NCBI RefSeq assembly: GCF_000224145.3
Contig: NC_020169.2
Location: forward strand, 4,422,957-4,486,956
Direction: 5' to 3'
Source: Ciona intestinalis
Lineage: Eukaryota; Chordata; Ascidiacea; Phlebobranchia; Cionidae
Length of the DNA stretch: 64,000 bases
In this document: piece after piece, positions 38,001 through 48,689 of the stretch
Position numbering within the stretch: position 1 is the first letter of the stretch
Layout of the letters: every line of letters starts with the position of its first letter
Made by a program: the position numbers and the translations under genes
The notes under the pieces: model-generated
Seen by the model: the letters and a program-made list of their open reading frames with translations, nothing else
Told to the model about the DNA's origin: nothing
Database searches by the model: none

Positions 38001-40335
38001 CAAGAACGTTGTGTGTTTTGTAGGGAGAGTATGGTGTTTACACTGTTCGAAATAAATGTTAATATTTATATTTCCAATATATTCTTCATATAAAGCAAGC
38101 TATTTGAATAAACAAATCAGTTATTGGAAAATGAATATCATGTGTTTATTTATAATGGTATAATGTGAAAGAGATGGTTGTATATTAAAATTATTAATGT
38201 TTAAACCACTGTATAACAGTATATTCGCATTATTAGTTGGTGAAATATGAAGTGCGTGTTAATTGTTTCCAATAGGACTAACATTAAGGTGTTACCAAAC
38301 TTACCACTATATATATATATAAGTATTGGGATAATGGACAATTATTATTATTTTGTACTGAAGACCCTGAATATGTAAAAAAACCTTTAAAACCTTCAAC
38401 AGACGGACTATTTTTACATTTAAAAGTTTCTCAAATATTGAACATGTTGCTTGCTGCTATATCTAATGAGCACAAAGTTTAAAACAATTTAATTAAGGCC
38501 AATTAAGGTTTATTGTTCTGCACTGCAGAGTCTGAATAAATCAAAAACCTTACACATATTTTTGTGTAAAAACCCAGCTCATTATCTATGGTTTTAAATG
38601 AAAACATATTTTTTTATCAGCAACCTGTTAGTCATGGGTTGTATAAAATGCTTCACAATACTTGATTGCAAGTTGTTTGGTGACTCAGATTTCTCCCAGT
38701 CGGATAGTTTTGACATCAAACCATCTTTATAAGGTTCTGCGTCAAGCTGAAACAATTTTATTTAATTTAAAAAACAGGTCTTAAAAATAAGCTTTTTTTA
38801 TTTTCCGCCAAATTTTGAATTTTCTTTATATTTTTAGTAGCCCTTTTAGTTTTTTTACAAATTGATTTTTTTAAACAAATTATACAAACTTTTAGTCTAA
38901 GAAATGGATCCGATGATGTCATAAAAGCAGCGTCTAAATCCCAATCCGTAAGCATCGATAAATAAACATTTTCACCCACATCATCCCGACACAGATATGT
39001 TATATGAAATGGTCTGGGGAGGAAAAAGTTTATAATTAAATTCATGTGATGCAACTATAGGTGCCTATCTTTTGGAAAACCAGGGTTCTCTTTATACCAT
39101 GTCCATGGTAATACTTCAATTTAAGGCAAAATTACCAATTGATCATGGTATGTCTTTATGTGCCTATACTATCCACATAGGGTATGATAATATGCATCGC
39201 ATACCCTGTATTTTTACATTGGGGTCCATGGATGCAACTATATCATTAGTAGGTTGATACTTTTACTTAATTTTGTGAAACTACCCCCAGGCATATTAAG
39301 CAGATTACTCCAAATATATATAATTAATCACATAAGCTGAAAAGATCTAACATAACATTGGCTTATTAATATATAATGCTTATTATATAATATATATATA
39401 TATACATAATTTTTTATTCTAGCTTACAAATTGTCACATAAAAGTTTTCAGCAAAACAACAACAATTCTTATTATTATAAATACAAAACCCTACATGTGT
39501 GTTTTGTTTGATGATTCATAAAACCATCCTCTGTTTTGTAAACCACAGAATGTATGTATAACTAAAGCCATTATATACGAACTGTACACTGAGTATTTTG
39601 TTTACTTTACAACTTACACCTTAAGATTAGTGTGGTTTTATTATTTGTTTAACAGTTCACTTTGTTATGGTGGGGTAATACATGTGCAACGCCCATAGAT
39701 TAAACAATATTTCACTGACTGTAATCAATAATCAATGGTTTTATATTAAAAATAACTTTTTTTCTCTATTTTTTATTTAGTGTGATAAAGACATTGTTCA
39801 AAAAAAAAATTCTTTTTCACTGTTTTTTTTTAACAAAAAACACCTCACCCATTTAATGAAAAAGCTTGAATTAAAATATTTTGTAAATCATCAAAAGTTG
39901 TAAGATGTGGATCCACTGCAAAACTTTTACTTTCTGGGTTGAAATAACCGGCGTATTTCTGTAAAAAAATCAAAACAATGTATATTACCAAATACAATAT
40001 AAAAAATAATTTGTTATTTTAAGTTTAAATTTAACGCACCATAAATTTATTTAATACTTCATTCCTTTGACCACAAAAATATAACAATTCATATAAGCGA
40101 GTACAACATACCAAAAAAAACAATTTTTGACTACAAGTTTAATTTTAACACAAAGCATAAACTAATTTAATAATTTATTCATTTAAACACAAAAAAAAAA
40201 CAGATAAACCGTGAACAACAAAACATGGGAAATAACAGCAATCTAAAGTCATTGTGGCTTAAATAACATTTTACCTACCTTAACTTTAACATGGATGACA
40301 TCTTTTACATTGCTTGACCTCGTAATAGGAAACAT
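35007..40335 (-). CDS. TBC1D25: TBC1D25-like Rab GTPase-activating protein
   Basis: TBC-domain GAP; vertebrate TBC1D25 (OATL1) acts on Rab33B and regulates autophagosome maturation. Exons (minus): 40279-40335, 39849-39958, 38890-39013, 38625-38746, 37897-38042, 37287-37475, 36879-36981, 36603-36709, 36113-36249, 35709-35858, 35007-35552. They sum to 1791 nt: 596 aa plus stop, every phase agreeing. An N-terminal PB1/ubiquitin-like region (SFAVDPHLTTFDDLQNILIQ, NVYLSMLTDWDLDAAF) precedes the TBC domain: LRLRVYHGGVAPALRKVVWR, MVWKDVLRTDRTHPYYSG (arginine-finger motif), VSYCQGMSDIVSPIL (glutamine finger), FFCYRWLLLELKREF. The final exon has VMWSSLPPQPP, a Ser-rich insert, and CGNPFLLFICLTLLLEERD. 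Human TBC1D25 is 688 aa; the difference is mainly in the low-complexity insert. Confidence 0.94.
36258..36562 (-). mobile_element. tRNA-derived SINE, nearly complete
   Basis: On the minus strand a tRNA-like head begins near 36562 with an A box (TGGCACAGTTGG) and a B box (GGGTTCAAGGC) about 40 bases later. A body of about 230 bases follows, ending TTTTCCGGCCACTCGAGAAT and a tail AAGTTACATTCATTCG. Both pol III promoter boxes match consensus well. It sits in a TBC1D25 intron, antisense-neutral to the gene. The anticodon arm is diverged, so the parent tRNA is not assigned. Confidence 0.75.
37040..37275. repeat. Degenerate tandem repeat, unit about 95 bp
   Basis: Phrases CCAGAGTTGGC(A/T)(C/T)ATTA, then GTGAGACCCTA(C/T)A, then TGACATG(C/G)CAT recur three times between TBC1D25 exons 36879-36981 and 37287-37475. 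A related single unit is at 27290-27400. Confidence 0.65.
39260..39840. other. TBC1D25 intron; no gene seen
   Basis: AT-rich, with an (AT)n run near 39392-39405. Nothing else supported. Confidence 0.4.
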
Positions 40336-40636
40336 AATAAATACAAACTCGATGACAAATTAAGAACTCAGCATCTAAGTAGAAAGAATTGTAATTTCAA
40401 AACATTGAGATTATTGATAGAAGAGATCAAAATACTTACTCCAAAACACTGACTTTTAGCCATTCATATTATCCATTTGCAAGAGATATTCAGGACTTTG
40501 ACACATAAATATCTAAACAGAAATATAAAACACCAAAAGATATTATTAGATATAATTATATACTTGCACAAGACATAAAAAATCCGAACAAATTCTTGCC
40601 TAAACTTTACATTATTAAAAAAAGCACAAAGTTTTT

Positions 40637-42262
40637 CTATGATGAAGATTCAAGTAACATTTCATTTTCAGGCTCTATTTTTAAATCCGTTGACTTTTTC
40701 TTCACAATTTTTCCATTCCAGATCATATTTAATTCCTTTCTTTTGGCTGCAACTATATATGTGCTTATGAGGCAGCATGGTACAAGATATAGCAGCGCAG
40801 GTTGTCCTGTTCTCATTACTACCATTGCTATGAATGTTAGGACCAAGCCAGCGCAGTAGCCAACAACTGCTGCTATGTAATACGCGTGTTGCTTCACTGC
40901 ATTTCCTGCATTCAGCTTAGAATCCCATATGGCACAGAAGCCAACGTGCAAGCCTGGTAGAATTACATCACCATAACCCAGCATGGAGTATGGAAGTTCT
41001 TGTACACACTTTGAGAAAGGGGAAAACATAAACTTGGGCATTTTAAACAGCATTGGAAGCTCTTCTGTTGTTTTCCCTGTTCCACCAGTAGCAATATGGA
41101 CCATGATGCTTTCATGATTTGGGGTTAATAAAGGGGTGATAAAAACATAAAAAACATCGTAGATAAAGAACAAAACAAGCAAAATTGTGCAAACTTTGAA
41201 ATTGGGAAGCCTAATTGTTTTGATCATGTATATGCAGAAGTTAACGCCAAGGATATCTTGTAATAACCAAGCAAAAGATGACTTCCTGTACACTGCCCAA
41301 ACAATAGAAAAAGTTACACAGGAAATAAATAAAATAATAGACAAAATAGGGGGCCTTATAGACAATAAAGGGATAGGATTTGGCAGCGTGTACCTCGTGA
41401 AACAGGGTGATGTTTTGAACGCAGAGTTTAATAAATAAAACATAGCTGTGGAAGATGCATAACAGAAAACTACAATTATAACATAGACAAGATAATCAAA
41501 GAAAAAATACATTAACAGGATGGAAACTGAACACATAAGGAAAAACACAACAGCTATTTTAGGACTAATGTCAACTTCGGGTTCAATGTCTTGATTATCT
41601 GATGTTTCAGTTAAACTATTATCATCATTTGTTAATTCATTATATTTAGCAGGAGTTGTATCTTTAAAGGTGACGCCCTGCAGCCATGCACCGACTGCGC
41701 AAGTTACAACTGCTAATACCCATAATACAACTGCATTTGGATCAATAGAGGATTTTGCGACAGGTATGTACTGAAACATACGCACATTTTCTAATAAGTG
41801 CTTGGTTAAAAATTTTGTTAATAAAGCAAGAGAATCTTCTGTGATGACGGCAACACTGACATTAATATCATCATATTCTTCTTGCGTGGCGCCTGGTATT
41901 AAAATACCAGAACTGCTAACAGTTATAATACCATCAGCTTGGGAAGTTTGTGCAAAAACAGCCTTTTCAGCAAATGTACAATTTCCACGTTTAAGTATTA
42001 CTAACTGGTCTGTATAAACGGCATCTATGTCATTTTGACAGCCCAAAGCTGGGTACAAGTTTGTGAAAGACTGCCCTGATTTCCATTCACCCTCTGGTTT
42101 CCCAGAATGTATGGATTTAAAGTTTGTGTTGAATGCCGCACACAGTTCCATGTTGTCACCATTTTTGTCATTAACTTGAATAAATCCATAATCTTCAGCC
42201 ACAGCAAGCTTCAAGCCAATTAAGACAAGCAAACCAGAGCAAAAGTTAACTTTTAACATCAT
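40637..42262 (-). CDS. SPPL2: SPPL2-type intramembrane aspartyl protease, intronless
   Basis: Signal-peptide-peptidase-like 2 family; cleaves type II membrane protein stubs in endosome/lysosome or late secretory membranes. First ATG is at 42262 (a second is directly after); 541 aa. A signal peptide (FCSGLLVLIGLKLAVA) leads a lumenal PA domain with an N-glycosylation site in KRGNCTF. Nine membrane segments follow from about residue 175. The catalytic motifs are all present: FFIYDVFYVF (Asp about 369), LGYGDVILPG (GxGD, Asp about 432) and QPALLYLVP (PAL, about 487-490). The length is typical for SPPL2A/B. The whole coding region is one exon, unlike the many-exon vertebrate genes. It lies 300 bases upstream of TBC1D25 on the same strand. 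I cannot separate SPPL2A from SPPL2B. Confidence 0.93.
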   Translation of the reverse strand: MMLKVNFCSGLLVLIGLKLAVAEDYGFIQVNDKNGDNMELCAAFNTNFKSIHSGKPEGEWKSGQSFTNLYPALGCQNDIDAVYTDQLVILKRGNCTFAEKAVFAQTSQADGIITVSSSGILIPGATQEEYDDINVSVAVITEDSLALLTKFLTKHLLENVRMFQYIPVAKSSIDPNAVVLWVLAVVTCAVGAWLQGVTFKDTTPAKYNELTNDDNSLTETSDNQDIEPEVDISPKIAVVFFLMCSVSILLMYFFFDYLVYVIIVVFCYASSTAMFYLLNSAFKTSPCFTRYTLPNPIPLLSIRPPILSIILFISCVTFSIVWAVYRKSSFAWLLQDILGVNFCIYMIKTIRLPNFKVCTILLVLFFIYDVFYVFITPLLTPNHESIMVHIATGGTGKTTEELPMLFKMPKFMFSPFSKCVQELPYSMLGYGDVILPGLHVGFCAIWDSKLNAGNAVKQHAYYIAAVVGYCAGLVLTFIAMVVMRTGQPALLYLVPCCLISTYIVAAKRKELNMIWNGKIVKKKSTDLKIEPENEMLLESSS

Positions 42263-43254
42263 TAAGTATAAATAGCTTTTGTACTTCCTATACAAAACAC
42301 CTCTACTAAGAACGTGTGCATATATTTATTAATATGACAAGCGTGATAATAATGTATTATATTGATAACTACAACTTTAACCATCATAACTATTACCTAC
42401 TGTAACACTTTAACCATGTTTTTTAGATTGTTTACGTTACGTATTTACATAGTTATATTCTTGTTCTGTTCTGTACGCGGACACATTGATGCCTCAGTCA
42501 ACTCTCCAGTGAAAATATAAACGGTAAGTTGTTAATCATTGAATGTTCATTGCTTATTTTTGCTTTACTATGGAGCAGTCCACAAAGAAATACTATATTT
42601 TAACTTCTTTATTAAACCATGGAAATACAAACAAACTGGTCTATGGTGTTCTGCAGATTACAAAAGCGCAATTACCGGAACAGCTGTTTCCTTTTTCGGG
42701 GACAACTTCGAACTTATATTCGGCCAGCGCAAGAAAACTATTGCTAAACACTGCTAAAACTCGTTAAAGGGGATTTGTTCATATTTTATTGCAGATTAAT
42801 CAAAACATAGACACGTCATATTGCAAGCGATCCCCTGGCCTTCGTAAGCTTTGGATTTTGTCAAATACGTACTCAACTCAAAATTTGCATATTGCAAACT
42901 GAAGTTCAGGTCCCAGAGAATAGAGCCCCCTATTGCCTACAAATAGACCAAGATTTTCAGCTAATAATATTGGCGTCTTCAGTAAGTCGTTTGTCAAAAC
43001 TTCGTTTTTCTAACACCCAAAAAAAGACTAGACTAGAATATAGTACTTCAAGGCCCATCATCGTTTCCACCATATAGGACATATAGGCTATGCGCCTTTT
43101 GGCAAATATATTTTTTAACGAAAAATATTGCAAACTTATAGTGTTTGCTCATGCGTTGTCCAAATTGTAAGTCAGCATGTTAGCATGTACAATAAATGTA
43201 GGCCTAACATATCCCCAAAAACCCAAGCCATGCTCTGCAGCTATATATATATGT
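42263..43254. other. Region upstream of SPPL2
   Basis: About 1 kb between the SPPL2 start and a MITE-like element. Short open frames here have no recognisable homology. The SPPL2 promoter should be in the first few hundred bases. Confidence 0.4.
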
Positions 43255-43440
43255 AGTAGAATGGGGGAAAATGGGACACCTTTAGTACATAAAATCCAAA
43301 TATTCTGATCATGTTTTAAACAATTCACAACGGTCTATGGGAGTTGTAAGGGTATGGTTTTATAATACTTTGAATGTTCTTTGTTTACTACCAAATGGGA
43401 CAAAAATAGAATTAAAGGGTGTCCCATCTTTCCCTATATA
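43255..43440. mobile_element. Full-length MITE-like inverted-repeat element
   Basis: Reads from GTAGAATGGGGGAAAATGGG to GGGTGTCCCATCTTTCCC. The interior is in the opposite orientation to the copy at 32448. It lies downstream of the first DUF1294-like gene. Confidence 0.75.
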
Positions 43441-43553
43441 GGTCATCAAAAAAGAGAAAAAAAAACATTCCTTGGGAACTGATATTAAAAACAATACATT
43501 ATAGCAATTATATTTGTACGTCCCAACATCAACTTGAATGTTATAATGCATAT

Positions 43554-44036
43554 CTAATGGGGTAGCTTATATATAGAAATTAACCACAGAATCATGCAAA
43601 TCAATCCACATAGAAACATACAAACCGAAGAAAACGTCGTACAGTTACAATAGACATCTTGGTATGATCGTTTTGACTTTTTGTGGCAGAATATAATCAT
43701 TGCTAGTGCTGTTGCTGGTGCTCCACCTAGAAAACTTAACGTGTGCAAACAAATTTCACAAATTCTATAGCCAGAGCAAGACTTTGATGCCAATTTATCA
43801 TACAGATTGATAACGAGTGTGAGAAAGTTTATGAGGATTAAATATACACCAACCATCAGGAGCACATCACTATCATAATCATATTTTTTTATACCATAAC
43901 ACATCAACACTTCAGCAAACAGATTTATCAAGCCAGCTGAAATGCAAAGACACAGCACGGACTCTTCTAGAGGAGTTTTTTTCTTTCTGGATCCCTGAGT
44001 CCATATGCCTGCAGTATAATCGTCTTCCTCGTACAT
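43554..44036 (-). CDS. DUF1294-like four-helix membrane protein, array copy 1
   Basis: Single exon, 160 aa, ATG in the context CTGCAAAATG shared across the array. Four hydrophobic segments: LCLCISAGLINLFAEVLMCY, VGVYLILINFLTLVINLYDK, LHTLSFLGGAPATALAMIIF and CMFLCGLICMILWLISIY. The signature between helices 2 and 3 and after helix 3 (YDK..A, RICE..LH.L.FLGG.P..A.A..IF.HK..KR.YQ) matches the bacterial-type DUF1294 family. The function of that family is unknown. The N terminus is acidic (MYEEDD). Confidence 0.75.
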   Translation of the reverse strand: MYEEDDYTAGIWTQGSRKKKTPLEESVLCLCISAGLINLFAEVLMCYGIKKYDYDSDVLLMVGVYLILINFLTLVINLYDKLASKSCSGYRICEICLHTLSFLGGAPATALAMIIFCHKKSKRSYQDVYCNCTTFSSVCMFLCGLICMILWLISIYKLPH

Positions 44037-45225
44037 TTTGCAGGTTAATTTTTGTTATTTTCAGCAGTTTTCACAATTCAAATAACGGCTTGCAAGTATA
44101 GATCTTAACCTTGTATTAAAATGAAAAGGTTAGTATTAATCTGCTGTGCGCCATATCGACTATTTGTTTAGGTATAGGACATATAGGCTATAGCTTCTAC
44201 AATACATAGAAACCCTGACAACACACAAGACAAAAAAACCTGACCGCTTCTGTTGTTATAGCTATATAGGCATACATAGCGTATAGCTTTCATAGTTCCG
44301 CTTCGTCCAGACAATACAAAAAACCTGACACCTATTTAACCATAGCACGATTGTTAGCCTGTTCCATTGTTAATCTGTTTAACTTTCTACCTCTGTTAAT
44401 GCGTGCTCAATTTCTCGTTCCAGAATAGGCTATGTTTTAATTGCACAGTTCCATATTACATATTAAAACGAAAAAAAGAAAACACGTTTCGAAAACGCAG
44501 TCACTGAAACGGATTTAAATTTGCGTTTATGAAACAACAAATTTGTTAAAACGTTCACTCTATACACACACACAACCCACAACTGTATAATGCCCACAAA
44601 TAAGCAGTTTCATAAAACGCACCAATCGCTATAGTTTATTGAAATTTAGCATATTCTTATATTAGACATAACGACTGCAAATTAAAAATTATGTCTATGA
44701 TTATACAACATGCAAAAGTCTACAAATAGCATTTTACAAGTTAAGTTTAAAACACGTATTCATTCTTGTGTAAAATCAGGGCATGCGCCTAAACCCCTAA
44801 ACTTTCTGTTGATGGAATATGTCAATAATTAAATGCAAAAACAACTAACTTCAGCAAATCATAGATTCAGTTATATTTATTTCTAATTTCTACATTTGTA
44901 GAAGCCACCAATATGACGTCATGAAAAGAACCAAATGTTGCTGTTTTATCAGATTCATCGAAACCAGACATTCGGAAAACTCACTGTGGGAACAATAACA
45001 CGAAGGTATATTTTATTTACGTATCAGTTTGCCTTTAATAAAATTGCATTGAGTGCTTGTATATGTATTAGTAACATTTGTATATACATAAATATCTACA
45101 GTTAAAATTACACCCAAAAGCTTAGTTATTAAGACCACAATATATTATAAGGTTTTTGCAATGTAAAAACGAAAGTAACTTATAGTTTCATGTGATCATT
45201 TTTTGAATAAAGTCTTGTAGTAAAC
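44037..45225. other. Spacer between DUF1294 copies 1 and 2
   Basis: About 1.2 kb without a gene. Stretches near 44260-44340 and 44790-44910 (AAACTTTCTGTTGATG, ACATTTGTAGAAGCCAC) recur near 47665-47780, showing that the array spacers were duplicated along with the genes. Confidence 0.55.
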
Positions 45226-45657
45226 TCATTGTATAAAATAAGCTGCAAGCATCACACAGACAATAGAAGCACATACAGCTGTACCATAGTCATCCTGGTA
45301 TGTGCGTTTGTAGCTCTTATGGTTGAATATAATCATTGCCAGAGCGGTTGCTGGTGCTCCACCGAAAAATGTAAAAGTGTGCAAACATGTTTCACAAATT
45401 CTCGAACCACGGCAGAACTTAGCAGCCATCTTATCATAGAGGTTGACGCCGATTGTGAGAAGATTTATGAAGAACAAATAGCCCATGTACTCTTGCTGAC
45501 GCTCTTCGTAACCATAGTCGTATAAGCAAGAACATAACCACATTTGAGCCAACAGACTCATCACAGCCAGAACTATACATGTCCCAATTATTGAAGTATT
45601 GGATTGGGAGCTCTGTCTTTGAGAACGAATGTAATAATCGTCGCCATCCTCGCACAT
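45226..45657 (-). CDS. DUF1294-like four-helix membrane protein, array copy 2
   Basis: Single exon, 143 aa from ATG 45657 (context CTGCAAAATG). N terminus MCEDGDDYYIRSQ is acidic like its siblings. Helices: SIIGTCIVLAVMSLLAQMWL, YLFFINLLTIGVNLYDKMAA, LHTFTFFGGAPATALAMIIF and a shorter last one ending AAYFIQ. The YDK, GGAPA and HK..KRTYQ motifs are intact. It is more distant from copy 1 than copy 3 is, although it lies between them. Confidence 0.75.
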   Translation of the reverse strand: MCEDGDDYYIRSQRQSSQSNTSIIGTCIVLAVMSLLAQMWLCSCLYDYGYEERQQEYMGYLFFINLLTIGVNLYDKMAAKFCRGSRICETCLHTFTFFGGAPATALAMIIFNHKSYKRTYQDDYGTAVCASIVCVMLAAYFIQ

Positions 45658-45802
45658 TTTGCAGATTCTTCGAATCAAGTTGTCCAAACAAGAAGATTTT
45701 GACTGTTCAAGTATTGTACAAATCTGTAAAATAAAAAAAAGAAAACTGGGTGAGCTAACCTGTTTTTAAAGACTACTATCCAAATGCTGCTTCATATATG
45801 AG

Positions 45803-45895
45803 GGTGGAAGAAGACGGGACACCTTTAGCACATAATATCCAAACATCATGATCGTGCTTTGAACAATTAACAACGGTCTATAGGAGTCGCTAGCC
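45803..45895. mobile_element. Partial MITE-like element
   Basis: Left half only: GGGTGGAAGAAGACGGGACA, CCTTTAGCACATAATATCCA, then CAACGGTCTATAGGAGT, where it is cut. Confidence 0.6.
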
Positions 45896-45904
45896 AACTA
45901 ATAT

Positions 45905-46260
45905 ATATAAAGATCGAGTCCTCGTTCCACAGCCTCGCGACGCTGTTCCTGCCCCAACGCACACGCTATCAGACTTCACATGGCAATTGCCAATCGATGT
46001 AGGACATTGTGAGACAGCTCAGTTTAACGTACGGTGAAAGAGTGGCATCGAGCTCAGACGACAAAGTGAGACCATGGTATTACTAGTCCCGTTAAACTGC
46101 CTGACAGTACAGACAAGTGCAAGGTTTATATCACGAAAAACACGTGTCGCAAAACATAAAACGCGTCGCAATTGCCTTGCCGGGCATACACAAAACTGGA
46201 TAATTGTTTTATTATCACGATTAGAATGACGGAAAAGTAGGTGTTACGTCAGCAGCGAAA
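45905..46260. other. Patch of higher GC with an inverted repeat, function unknown
   Basis: Less AT-rich than the rest of the array. CAGTTTAACG near 46021 and CGTTAAACTG near 46090 are exact inverted repeats about 60 bases apart. No open frame or known RNA family recognised. Confidence 0.4.
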
Positions 46261-46659
46261 CTGCATTCAATTTCCGTCATACTTTTGGTTTCGCAATATA
46301 GCGTTGCTTTATATCCAATCTTTATGCATTACAGTTAAATTTAGCTATCTCCATATCTATCTGCTACAATTCCTTTCCACCAAACACGTAATGCAATCGT
46401 ATAATACGTTTCAGTGGTGATGTTACCACCTCGTTAGTTGTTCATTATGTACCAACTCTGCTCAAAGTAATTGTGTGTTTATTTACTAAAACATGGTAAC
46501 TTGTTAACAATTATAAATCGGTGACAAATAAAAAAGGCCATCAAGGCAGGTCATAAAAAAATCAAAAATCAAAAACATTTCTTTGGAATTGATATTAAAA
46601 ACAATACTTTAGCAATTAATATTTGTACGTCCCAACAACTTTAATGTTATAATGCATAT

Positions 46660-47097
46660 CTAATGGGGTAGCTTATATATAGAAGTAAACCACAGAATCA
46701 TGCAAATCAATCCACATAGAAACATACAAACCGAAGAAAACGTCGTACAGATACAATAGACACCTTGGTATGGTCGTTTTGACTTTTTGTGGCAGAATAT
46801 AATCATTGCTAGTGCTGTTGCTGGTGCACCACCTAGAAAACTTAACGTGTGCAAAGAAATTTCACGAATTCTACAACTACGGCAACACATTGACGCCAAT
46901 TTATCATACAGATTGATAACGAGTGTAAGAAAATTTATGAGGATTAAATATACACCAACCATCAGGTGCACATCACTTTCATAACCATAGTGTTTGATAC
47001 AGTAATACATCCACATTTCGACAAAGAAATTTAGAATCCCAAGTAAAACAGAAATCCCACTCAGTCTGCAACATCTTCTCCAACAATCCCCGATCAT
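46660..47097 (-). CDS. DUF1294-like four-helix membrane protein, array copy 3
   Basis: Single exon, 145 aa. From MVGVYLILINFLTLVINLYD onward it is almost identical to copy 1, including the C terminus YKLPH and the 3' flanking DNA (GCATATCTAATGGGGTAGCT). Its N terminus (MIGDCWRRCC) is shorter and Cys/Arg-rich rather than acidic. The motif series YDK, RIREISLH, GGAPATALAM, HKKSKRPYQ is intact. Confidence 0.75.
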   Translation of the reverse strand: MIGDCWRRCCRLSGISVLLGILNFFVEMWMYYCIKHYGYESDVHLMVGVYLILINFLTLVINLYDKLASMCCRSCRIREISLHTLSFLGGAPATALAMIIFCHKKSKRPYQGVYCICTTFSSVCMFLCGLICMILWFTSIYKLPH

Positions 47098-48689
47098 TTT
47101 GCAGGTTATTCTTTGTGATGTAATTAGTTTCCAATCCTAATAATGGCGTGCAAGTATAGAACTTCAGCCCTATTCAAAAACGGTATAGAATTAATCCGAC
47201 TGCTGCGCGCCATATAGACCATTTGTTTAAGTAGGACATATGCTTAAAAGCTAACACATTCTTCCACTTAGGCTCGCCCAACACATAAAAAAATCTCACT
47301 GCTGCTGATGTTAGCTATATATATATATATATATATACATGTTAAATATATATATACATGTTAAAGCGTGTGGCCTATAAAACACTAAAGGTTCTGCTTA
47401 ACCAACACAATACAGTATATACTAAAGAATCCACATATGATTTTTTTACTACTGAACTTGATAGTACGCTTCATTGGCGGTCCATTAAACTTTTTCTTTG
47501 AGTTTCTTTCACTATGACGACTGTTGTAAGCCCGCTCCAGAACAATTGAATTAATTTCCACACATGGGCTATGTTTTAATTACAGGTACCACCGCTTCAT
47601 ATTATATATCCATTCTTGCGTAGGATTAGTTCATATGTGTTATACCTGAAGCCTCGTTTAAATCCTAAACTTTCTGTTGATGAAATGTGTCAATAATTAA
47701 ATGCACAAACCATTAGTTTTGGCACATCATAGATTCACTTATATGAATTTTAAAGTTTTACATTTGTAGAAGCCACTGTAACGTATTCATCGAAACCAAG
47801 TATTCGGATAACTTACTGTAGGAACAATATAGCATGGAGGTATATTATATTTACATATCAGTTTGCCTCTAATGAAGTTACATTAAATGCTTGTATGTAT
47901 AGTAGAGTGGGGGAAGACGGGACACCTTTAGCACATAATATCCAAATATTCTGATCGTGTTTTAAACAATTACCAATTAACGGTCTATGGGAGTTGTCAA
48001 GATACTGTTTTATAATTCTTTGAATTTTCTTTGTTTACTACCAAATGGTAGTATAATATATATGGCATCCTCGCTTTGTTTTTCAATAACTCATTCGCCA
48101 AAGCGGGCAATACTGGAACATTTAGTTTAAAACAACGTAATCGCATTTTGCTGTACATTTGGAAACTTGTATTCATTTGGCTATTTACAAGTAGAGCCTA
48201 TAATAGTCCTGTAAAATGGTTGGAATTAATCTGTGCAACTTTCAGGCTTACGCCAAACATTACATAAAATACCCAGGCTGCCATTCACCATACAGCACGC
48301 TTCAGTGGTAGCCCGTTTAACTTTTTTACTTCTGAGTTTCTCTCATAATGTGACGCAGTTGTGACATGGTCCGTAGCCCATATGAAAACCCAAACTTTCT
48401 GGGTATAGCATTTGGCAATAATCAATTGCACAAATTGTTTCCACACATTCAAGATTTTAACAGTTTGTAATATTTCAGTGAGTCATTCATTTGAAAGTAG
48501 CAAATCGATAACTCATTTGTTAAATCGAACGGATAATAGTAGAAACTTTATGTTTAACAACCCAATCATATTGCGCTGTACTTTTGGAAACTTGTATTTG
48601 TTTGGGTATTTACATTTACACACGGTTACAATATTTACATTTAGAGAGTTACAGATATTTACAAATGAAAAAGTGTTTCAAGTTACAGA
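47098..48689. other. Spacer between DUF1294 copies 3 and 4
   Basis: Contains an (AT)n run at 47313-47361, spacer sequence shared with 44790-44910, and a partial MITE-like element at 47900. No gene seen. Confidence 0.5.
47900..48050. mobile_element. Partial MITE-like element
   Basis: Begins GTAGAGTGGGGGAAGACGGG and runs to TTTGTTTACTACCAAATGG; the right terminal repeat is missing. Confidence 0.65.

Noticed and set aside
42539..42767. Two overlapping short open frames upstream of SPPL2
   Set aside because: Neither shows recognisable motifs or splice context; chance open frames in non-coding sequence are the simpler reading.
44861..45225. LTR-like direct repeats around the DUF1294 array
   Set aside because: The similar stretches near 44800 and 47700 are duplicated spacers of the array. 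No TG...CA ends, primer-binding site or retroviral-type coding sequence is present.
47313..47361. Possible CRISPR-like or regulatory repeat
   Set aside because: It is an (AT)n microsatellite with two ATACATGTTAA copies; there are no spacers.
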